Program-made: the position numbers and the translations under genes
The notes under the pieces: model-generated
Databases searched by the model: none
What the model saw: the letters and a program-made list of their open reading frames with translations, nothing else
What the model was told of the DNA's origin: nothing
Assembly (NCBI GenBank): GCA_009693345.1
Contig: SHXL01000071.1
Span: 1-12,257, forward strand
Reading direction: 5' to 3'
DNA: 12,257 nucleotides
Source of the DNA: Betaproteobacteria bacterium
GTDB taxonomy: Bacteria > Pseudomonadota > Gammaproteobacteria > Burkholderiales > SG8-39
Shown here: piece after piece, positions 1 to 5,249 of the stretch
Numbering within the stretch: position 1 is the stretch's first letter
Layout of the letters: each line of letters starts with the position of its first letter

Positions 1-960
1 ACCGTACTCGTACTCCTTGCGCTCGGCGCGGCGCCGCTCGTCGCCGAGGCCCAACCAGCCCGCGTCTTTCGCGTGGGAGTCGTCCTGCAGGGAGGGGACG
101 CGTACTACGCTGCCATCGACGGATTGCGCGACGGGCTCAAGGCGCTGGGTCTCGAGGACGGAAAGCAGGTGGTCCTCCATGTGCGCGACGCAAAAGGGGA
201 CCTGAAGTCGGCCAAGACGGCGGCGAAGAGCCTCGAGAACGAGAAAGTCGACGTGATTTACGCGGTGGCCACCTCCGTCACCATTGCGGCCAAGCGGGGC
301 ACGAACAGGGTACCCATCGTTTTCTACGCCGGGAGCGACCCGATAGCCGCCGGCCTGGTGGAAAATTTGCGCAAGCCCGGAGGCCGGCTCACGGGGATAC
401 ACGGCCAGTCCGGGATCGCCACCGGGAAGCGCCTCGAACTCCTCAAGGTGCTGGTACCGAAGCTGCGCAGGGTCATGGTCTTCTACGGACCCGGCAACAT
501 TGTCGCCGAGCAGTCCATGAAAAGCGCGCGCGACGCGGCACAGCAGTTCAAGGTCGGGCTCGTCGAGCGGCCGGTCGCCTCCGTCGAGAAACTTCAGGCA
601 AGCCTGCGCGAGCTGCGGCCCAGCCCCGCGGACGCGATCTTCTTCGTGAATGACGCGATGATACTCAGCCAGGCGGAACTGATCGTCGAAACCGCGAGGG
701 CGCTGAAGCTGCCGACGATGTTCACCCACCGCGAGGCCGTCGCCCACGGGGCCCTCGCGAGCTATGGCGACAGCTACCACATGATCGGCCGGCTCTCGGC
801 GAAATACGTCCAGCAGATTCTCAAGGGCGCAAACCCCGGGGATCTACCGGTTGAGCAGCTCGACAGGCGCTATCTTGTCGTCAACCTGAAGACGGCCAAG
901 GCCCTTGGCCTCACGATCCCGCAATCCGTTCTGGTGCGGACGGACGAAATCATTCGGTGA
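1..960 (+). CDS. ABC transporter substrate-binding protein, ABC_sub_bind type (5' end outside window)
   Basis: This is a predicted periplasmic solute-binding protein of the ABC_sub_bind (LivK-like, type 1 periplasmic fold) family; the ligand is unknown. The reading frame is open from base 1, so the start codon lies upstream and 319 residues are visible. The first visible residues form the end of a signal peptide: a Leu/Val/Ala stretch followed by AEAQPA, a typical signal-peptidase cleavage context. The mature protein starts with FRVGVVLQGG. Family features seen are a VIYAVATSVTIAAKR segment, PIVFYAGSDPIAAGLV, and TGIHGQSG in the ligand cleft, ending in ALGLTIPQSVLVRTDEIIR, the usual terminus of the family. 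A later GTG at 73 would remove the signal and is not the real start. No permease or ATPase gene is in view, as is common for orphan members of this family in Burkholderiales. The family call is firm; substrate and partner are not known. Confidence 0.88.
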   Translation, partial: TVLVLLALGAAPLVAEAQPARVFRVGVVLQGGDAYYAAIDGLRDGLKALGLEDGKQVVLHVRDAKGDLKSAKTAAKSLENEKVDVIYAVATSVTIAAKRGTNRVPIVFYAGSDPIAAGLVENLRKPGGRLTGIHGQSGIATGKRLELLKVLVPKLRRVMVFYGPGNIVAEQSMKSARDAAQQFKVGLVERPVASVEKLQASLRELRPSPADAIFFVNDAMILSQAELIVETARALKLPTMFTHREAVAHGALASYGDSYHMIGRLSAKYVQQILKGANPGDLPVEQLDRRYLVVNLKTAKALGLTIPQSVLVRTDEIIR

Positions 961-964
961 TAAT

Positions 965-988
965 AGAACGACGGCAAGACAGCGTTCT
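965..988. repeat. Small inverted repeat between two binding-protein genes
   Basis: AGAACG (965-970) and CGTTCT (983-988) are perfect inverted arms separated by 12 bases. They lie just after the stop of the upstream gene and before the strong Shine-Dalgarno GAGGGAGGGA (991-1000) of the Bug remnant. The repeat could be an operator or a weak RNA hairpin; no T-run follows, so it does not look like an intrinsic terminator. Six-base arms can occur by chance. Confidence 0.2.
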
Positions 989-1003
989 CAGAGGGAGGGA
1001 TTC

Positions 1004-1129
1004 ATGATCAGGGCGATTCTTGCGGCAGTGCTGCTGTCGGCGGGCGCGGCGATGGCGCAGGGCTATCCGGTGAAGCCGCTGCGCCTCATCGTGCCGCTGG
1101 TGCCGGGCGGCAACCAGGACATCATGGCG
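1004..1129 (+). pseudogene. Bug/TctC-type binding protein, N-terminal remnant
   Basis: The first 42 codons look like the start of a tripartite tricarboxylate (Bug/TctC) family periplasmic binding protein. ATG at 1004 follows a strong GAGGGAGGGA ribosome site with 3 bases between. A signal peptide (IRAILAAVLLSAGAAMA, cut before QGYPVK) is followed by the family hallmark YPVKPLRLIVPLVPGGNQDIMA, in which the PGG loop contacts the carboxylate ligand. Full-length members have roughly 320 residues. Here homology stops after about residue 42 and the frame runs into antisense hydrolase sequence until a stop at 1196-1198, so any product would be a 64-residue chimera without a ligand-binding fold. The gene is certainly not intact; whether the break is biological or an assembly error cannot be told from the sequence alone. 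Confidence 0.8.
1126..1129. other. Junction between two truncated convergent genes
   Basis: On the plus strand Bug-family homology ends with the Ala codon at 1127-1129. On the minus strand hydrolase homology (SGTSHA) ends with the Ala codon at 1126-1128. The two therefore meet within about 4 shared bases, GGCG, which would fit microhomology joining. No transposon end, duplication or insertion sequence is seen around it. Loss of everything between two convergent genes is the simplest single event that would produce this arrangement. Confidence 0.65.
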
Positions 1130-1353
1130 TGCGAGGTGCCGGAAAAGAAGTGGGCGATGAACACCGCGTTGTCGCCGGTGTCGTTCAGCGTGCCGTAGGT
1201 CTCGTAGCCGACGCGCACGTTCTTGATGGTCTTGCCGCCCACCGTGGTGTACTGCGGCAGCGTCATGAACTTCTTCTCCGTAAGCAGTTGGGCGCAGGCA
1301 TTGCTGAATACGAGAAACGCGGCGAGCGCGGCTGCGGCGAGACGAATTGCCAT
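1126..1353 (-). pseudogene. Alpha/beta hydrolase (homoserine acetyltransferase-like), N-terminal remnant
   Basis: This is the N-terminal 76 residues of a secreted alpha/beta-fold hydrolase related to the MetX/homoserine O-acetyltransferase superfamily. The start at 1353 is preferred because GGAG lies 6 bases ahead; an in-frame ATG at 1365 has no such site. A signal peptide (MAIRLAAAALAAFLVFSNACA) is followed by the characteristic TLPQYTTVGGKTIKNVRVGYETYGTLN and by HFFSGTSHA, the strand leading to the oxyanion hole. The nucleophile elbow Ser and the Asp/His residues, which lie further on in intact proteins, are absent. Beyond 1126 the frame enters antisense Bug sequence and stops at 1063-1065. 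It begins 26 bases after the VWA gene stop, so it may once have been the last gene of that operon. The remnant cannot be a working enzyme. Confidence 0.75.
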
Positions 1354-1379
1354 GAATTTCTCCATTGAGAGTTAGGCGG

Positions 1380-2435
1380 TCACAGAATCCGGTTGAACCA
1401 GAGCATCGACAGCAGGCCCGCAAGCAGTGTGAGGAGCCCGGCGGCGGCGGCGAAAAGCGCGGTGACTTCGGTTTCCTTTTTCTCCAGGCTGAGCCTGGAA
1501 TTGAGGGTCTGGTAGACCTTCTTCAGGTCGGCCGCGCTGCCGGCGTGGAAGTATTCACCCTGGGTCATGGTGGCGATGGTCTTCAGGGTCTCTTCGTCCA
1601 GGCGCACACGGAACGACCAGCCCTCGAAGCCGATGATCTCGCCGGAGGTGGTGCCGAAGCCCACGGTGTAGACGCGCACGCCGCGGTCGGCGGCCTTTTT
1701 CGCGACCTCGATTGGATCGGGGCCGGTGGTGCGCTGGCCATCGGTGAGAAGGATGACCACCGCGGAGCTGTAAGAGCCCGGCGGCACCGGCTTGTGGTCC
1801 TTCTTGGAGTCCTTCTTCGCGTCGCCGATCGGCGCATTGCGCGGCGCGTCGCGCCCGAAGATCGCGGAGCTGACGTCGAAGCCGGCGCCCGGGAAGAGTG
1901 TCGCGAGCGAAACGATGAGGCCGCTCCCGGTGGCGGTTGCGCGCTGCAGCTGGATGCGGTCGATCGCCGCATTGATGGCTTCGCGGTCGTCGGTCGGCGG
2001 CTGCACCAGGGACGCCGTGGCCGCAAAAATAACGATGCCGATCTTGGTTCTGGGCGAGGCGTCGGCGACGAACTGCTTGGCCGCGTTCTGCATCGCGACC
2101 AGGCGGCTCGGTTCGATGTCCTTCGCGCGCATGCTGCCCGAGGCATCCAGGGCCATGATGATGGTCTGCTTCTGCGTGGGCAGCGTGACGGTCGCCGAGG
2201 GCCGCGCCATGGCCAGGATCAACAGCAGGATCGCAAGCAGGAACAACACCGGCGGCACGTGGCGGCGGTACTTCGCGCCGGCGCCCATCGCCTCCTTGAT
2301 CATGCCGAGGTTGGCATAGCGCACGGCAGACCGACTCTTGCGCCGCAGCAGCCAGACGTACAGGCCGACCAGCAGCGGCAGGAGCAGCAGAAACCAGAGC
2401 AGCTCGGGCCAGGCGAAGCTGACGGCCCCGCTCAC
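1380..2435 (-). CDS. VWA domain membrane protein, BatA-like
   Basis: This is a membrane-anchored von Willebrand factor A protein of 351 residues. GTG at 2435 is chosen as start: its bases overlap the TGA of the upstream DUF58 gene (GTGA), GGAGAAAG lies just ahead, and the protein then begins with a normal N-terminal membrane helix. Helices are predicted at about 11-30, 62-77 and 326-347. The positively charged loop 31-60 suggests it is cytoplasmic, placing the VWA domain in the periplasm. The metal-binding MIDAS motif is complete: D97-x-S99-x-S101, Thr169 and D232 in LLTDGQ. A Lys/Asp/Pro-rich insertion (about 185-222) lies between the second and third MIDAS elements. In BatA-like systems VWA proteins act with MoxR ATPases and DUF58 proteins, possibly in envelope stress resistance or protein maturation. 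The partner protein is unknown. No BatB, BatC or BatD gene is present here. Confidence 0.88.
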   Translation of the reverse strand: MSGAVSFAWPELLWFLLLLPLLVGLYVWLLRRKSRSAVRYANLGMIKEAMGAGAKYRRHVPPVLFLLAILLLILAMARPSATVTLPTQKQTIIMALDASGSMRAKDIEPSRLVAMQNAAKQFVADASPRTKIGIVIFAATASLVQPPTDDREAINAAIDRIQLQRATATGSGLIVSLATLFPGAGFDVSSAIFGRDAPRNAPIGDAKKDSKKDHKPVPPGSYSSAVVILLTDGQRTTGPDPIEVAKKAADRGVRVYTVGFGTTSGEIIGFEGWSFRVRLDEETLKTIATMTQGEYFHAGSAADLKKVYQTLNSRLSLEKKETEVTALFAAAAGLLTLLAGLLSMLWFNRIL

Positions 2436-3406
2436 GCGACTTTCTCCAGGTGATCGGGAAGGACACCGCGCGCGGTGTGCAAACTTCCACCTCCCGCGAG
2501 ACGGCTGCGGCGCTTGCGCAGGTCGGCGAAGCGCATCAGCGCATCGACGAGGTCGCCGTCGGTTGCGAGTTCCAGGCAATCCACGCCGGCCCGCGAAAGA
2601 GCATTCCGCAATTCCCGCTCGCGCCGCTCGGCGACCGAGGCGAAGCGCTTGCGGAAACCCTTGTCGTGCGTGTCGACGAACAGCTGTTCGCCGGTCTCCG
2701 AATCCTGCATCACGAGCATTCCCATGTCGGGCAGTTCACGCTCCAGAGGATCGTAGAGCCGCACCGCCACCACCTCGTGGCGCTGCGAAAGGTGCGCGAG
2801 CGGCTCGGCCCAGCCCGGGGCGCTGAAGAAATCCGAAACGATGAACACGATCGAGCGCCGCCGCATCACCTGGAAGGCGGTGCGCAGGAAATCTCGCAGG
2901 TCCGTTCCTTCCGATCTCGGCAGTTCGGGGCGCGCGAGCAGCTTGTGCAGCACGCTCAGCACGTGGCGCCGGCCGCCGCGCGCCGGAATCACGGTATCCA
3001 CGTGGTCGCCGTAGAGCAGCGCCCCGACGCGGTTGCCCTGGCGTGTCAGCAGCCGTGCGAGCACGGTGATGAACTCGGTGGAAATCGAGCGCTTCTTGGT
3101 CTGCGAGCCGAAGTCCACCGATGGGCTCAAGTCGAGCAGGAACCAGGCGGTGACCTCCCGGTCTTCGTGGTATTCGCGCACGTAGGGCGTCTGCAGGCGC
3201 GCGGTCACGTTCCAGTCGATGTGGCGCACATCGTCGTGGTACTGGTATTCGCGCAGGTCGGCGAGGTCGAGGCCAGTGCCGCGGAACAACGTGCGGTAGT
3301 CGCCGTGCAGCAACCCGTCCAGACGGCGGATCACCGTCCACTCCAGCCGGCGCAGGATGCGCTCGGCAGTGTTGGGACTGCTAGGACTGCGCGGCGATGC
3401 TGACAT
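2432..3406 (-). CDS. DUF58 domain protein
   Basis: This is a 324-residue DUF58 protein, a family almost always encoded beside MoxR ATPases and VWA proteins. The signature REYQYHDDVRHIDWNVTAR (52-70), with the DDVR-x-IDW core, is clear. A VWA-like fold follows: FLLDLSPSVDFGS carries a D92-x-S94-x-S96 metal-site motif, and IVFIVSDFF (186-194) is the central strand ending in Asp192. No membrane segment is evident, so it is probably cytoplasmic, unlike many DUF58 proteins with N-terminal helices. ATG at 3406 lies inside the end of the MoxR gene (26-base overlap) and has only a weak GGAA site, which suggests translational coupling. The gene ends in a 4-base overlap with the VWA gene. The molecular role of DUF58 is not established; a scaffold or substrate adaptor for MoxR is the usual inference. 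Confidence 0.9.
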   Translation of the reverse strand: MSASPRSPSSPNTAERILRRLEWTVIRRLDGLLHGDYRTLFRGTGLDLADLREYQYHDDVRHIDWNVTARLQTPYVREYHEDREVTAWFLLDLSPSVDFGSQTKKRSISTEFITVLARLLTRQGNRVGALLYGDHVDTVIPARGGRRHVLSVLHKLLARPELPRSEGTDLRDFLRTAFQVMRRRSIVFIVSDFFSAPGWAEPLAHLSQRHEVVAVRLYDPLERELPDMGMLVMQDSETGEQLFVDTHDKGFRKRFASVAERRERELRNALSRAGVDCLELATDGDLVDALMRFADLRKRRSRLAGGGSLHTARGVLPDHLEKVA

Positions 3407-4355
3407 GGGATTCCAGCGGCTTTTCCGGCGCCGGAATTTTGCGCAGGAAGCGGTGGATCAGTTCGTCCGCCGTGATCGCCTCGGCCAGCGCCTCGTAGGT
3501 CAGCACCAGACGGTGGCGAAACACGTCCGGCACCAGATCGATCACATCCTGGGGCACGACGTAGCTGCGGCCACGCAGGTAGGCGAGCGCGCGGCCGCCC
3601 TCGATGAGATTGATCGGGCCGCGGGGACTGACGCCGAACGAGAGGAACTTCGCCAGCTCGGGCAGGCCGTGCTGCACCGGATCGCGCGTCGCGGCGGCCA
3701 GCTTCACCGCGTACTTGATCAGCGACGAATCGACGAACACCTTGCGGCATTCGCGCTGCAGCGCGGCGAGTTCCTCGGTACTGCTCACCGCAGCCACTGC
3801 ATTCTCCACGCCGGTCACTCGCTCGACGATGACGAATTCCTCATCCTCGGTCGGATAGCCGACCAGCACCTTCATCATGAAGCGGTCCACCTGCGCTTCG
3901 GGCAGCGGATAGGTGCCCTCGGTCTCGATCGGATTCTGCGTCGCCATCACGAGGAAGGGCTCGGGCACCTTGTGCGTCTCGCCGGCGATCGTCACCTGCC
4001 GCTCCTGCATCACTTCCAGCAGCGCGCTCTGCACCTTGGCCGGCGCACGGTTGATTTCGTCTGCGAGCAGCAGGTTGGTGAACACCGGGCCGAGCGAAGT
4101 CGAGAATTCCCCGGTCTTCTGGCTGTAGATGCGCGTTCCCACCAGGTCGGCGGGCACCAGGTCCGGCGTGAACTGGATCCTGCGGAAGGTGCCGTGAATC
4201 GTGCGCGCCAGCGTCTTCACGGTGAGCGTCTTGGCGATGCCCGGCACGCCTTCGACCAGCAGGTGCCCCTGCGCCAGGATCGCCACCATGACGCGCTCCA
4301 GGAAATGGTCCTGGCCGACGACGATTTTCTTGACCTCGTAGAGGATTTTTTCCAT
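3381..4355 (-). CDS. MoxR family AAA+ ATPase
   Basis: This is a 324-residue AAA+ ATPase of the MoxR family, which works as a chaperone-like maturation or metal/cofactor insertion factor. Visible elements in order are Walker A GVPGIAKT (36-43), Walker B LLLADEINRA (95-104, D99/E100), sensor 1 in MATQNP (N141), a helix-2 insert around EVMQERQVTIAG, the arginine region QVDRFM (R158), and sensor 2 GVSPRGP (R245). The length is normal for the family. ATG at 4355 follows GAGG with 6-7 bases between. The gene begins 12 bases after the protease stop and overlaps the DUF58 gene. MoxR relatives such as CoxD help activate CO dehydrogenase large subunits. The molybdenum-enzyme subunit encoded upstream in this block makes a similar role possible, although MoxR-DUF58-VWA sets also occur without any such enzyme. 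Confidence 0.95.
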   Translation of the reverse strand: MEKILYEVKKIVVGQDHFLERVMVAILAQGHLLVEGVPGIAKTLTVKTLARTIHGTFRRIQFTPDLVPADLVGTRIYSQKTGEFSTSLGPVFTNLLLADEINRAPAKVQSALLEVMQERQVTIAGETHKVPEPFLVMATQNPIETEGTYPLPEAQVDRFMMKVLVGYPTEDEEFVIVERVTGVENAVAAVSSTEELAALQRECRKVFVDSSLIKYAVKLAAATRDPVQHGLPELAKFLSFGVSPRGPINLIEGGRALAYLRGRSYVVPQDVIDLVPDVFRHRLVLTYEALAEAITADELIHRFLRKIPAPEKPLESHVSIAAQS

Positions 4356-4367
4356 TGCTTGCCTCGG

Positions 4368-5249
4368 TTAGAACGGCGGCACGCCCACGGCCATGGCCGC
4401 GTTCTCGATGGGCACGGCGAAGCCGATGCCGACGAATACGCGCTGCTGGGTCGGGTTCAGGATTCCGGTGACGATGCCCACAACTTCGCCGGAGGCGTTC
4501 ACCAGCGGGCCGCCGGAATTGCCGGGATTCGCCGCCGCGTCGAACTGGATCAGGTTGGTCAGGACGCGCTTGCCCTCGGGGGAGCGGAACTCGCGTCCCA
4601 GCCCCGAGACCACGCCAGACGAAACCGACGGGCCGATGCCGAAGGGAAATCCCACCGCGGTGACATGATCGCCCGGCGACAGGCCGCTCGTGGATTGCAG
4701 CGTGGCCGCCTGCAGATCGTCCGGCAGGGTTTTCGCCTGCAGCACCGCGAGATCGTCCTCCGGCCGCGTGCCCTTGACGACGGCGTCCGACTCCAGGCCT
4801 TCGGAAAACGTGAGGCTGATGCGGCTTGCGCCGGCCACCACGTGAATGTTGGTGAGGATCACGCCGGAGTCGAGGATCACCACGCCGGTACCGACGCTGC
4901 CCTCCACTTCGCCGCCGTCCGGGCCATCCATGAGCGAGCGAACGCGCACGATGGAGCCGCGCACCGCTTCGTAGGCCCGGGTCGCCGCCGAAGGCAGGGG
5001 CACCGTCTCGAACGAACGGACGACGGCCGCGTCGATGTCCTCCTGCGTGAGCTGCTGCGGCGCCGGGGAATAGCCCCACTGGAAAAGCACGAATAGAAGC
5101 GCCAAGAGTCCGGGCGTCGCGGCCAGAAGGGAAACGCTGTGCTTGCGCAGCAATTCCCTGAATTTCGATTTCTGTTCGATTTTTTTCAAAACAGGAATTG
5201 CAGGCGCCACTTTCGCGCGCGAACTGCTGTAGAGAGACGCGCGTTTCAT
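4368..5249 (-). CDS. Membrane-anchored trypsin-like (S1C) serine protease without PDZ domain
   Basis: This is a 293-residue HtrA-like serine endopeptidase. A basic N-terminal tail (KKIEQKSKFRELLRKH, 22-37) precedes one membrane helix (about 38-58), so the catalytic domain should face the periplasm. The triad is visible: His136 in TNIHVV, Asp166 in EDDLAVL and Ser245 in NPGNSGGPL. The typical GTGVVI and VGFPFG strands are also present. The protein ends soon after the protease domain (GIGFAVPIENA). DegS and DegP carry C-terminal PDZ domains; this one has none, so substrate recognition must differ. ATG at 5249 overlaps the TGA of the molybdenum-enzyme gene (ATGA) and lacks a strong ribosome site, pointing to coupled translation. 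A longer frame upstream would lie inside the previous gene and is rejected. The stop is 12 bases before MoxR. A periplasmic protein-quality role with the VWA protein is an inference. Confidence 0.92.
   Translation of the reverse strand: MKRASLYSSSRAKVAPAIPVLKKIEQKSKFRELLRKHSVSLLAATPGLLALLFVLFQWGYSPAPQQLTQEDIDAAVVRSFETVPLPSAATRAYEAVRGSIVRVRSLMDGPDGGEVEGSVGTGVVILDSGVILTNIHVVAGASRISLTFSEGLESDAVVKGTRPEDDLAVLQAKTLPDDLQAATLQSTSGLSPGDHVTAVGFPFGIGPSVSSGVVSGLGREFRSPEGKRVLTNLIQFDAAANPGNSGGPLVNASGEVVGIVTGILNPTQQRVFVGIGFAVPIENAAMAVGVPPF

Noticed and set aside
1365..2453. A 362-codon plus-strand open frame opposite the VWA gene
   Set aside because: It is the mirror of a strongly supported VWA protein and has no domain or convincing start.
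2435..2579. A 48-residue N-terminal extension of the VWA protein to an ATG at 2579
   Set aside because: It is Arg/Pro-rich, lies entirely within the DUF58 gene, and the GTG at 2435 has a ribosome site and gives a normal N-terminal membrane helix.
3357..5096. A 579-codon plus-strand open frame opposite the MoxR and protease genes
   Set aside because: It is antisense to clear, motif-complete proteins, has low-complexity His/Arg composition and no family resemblance.
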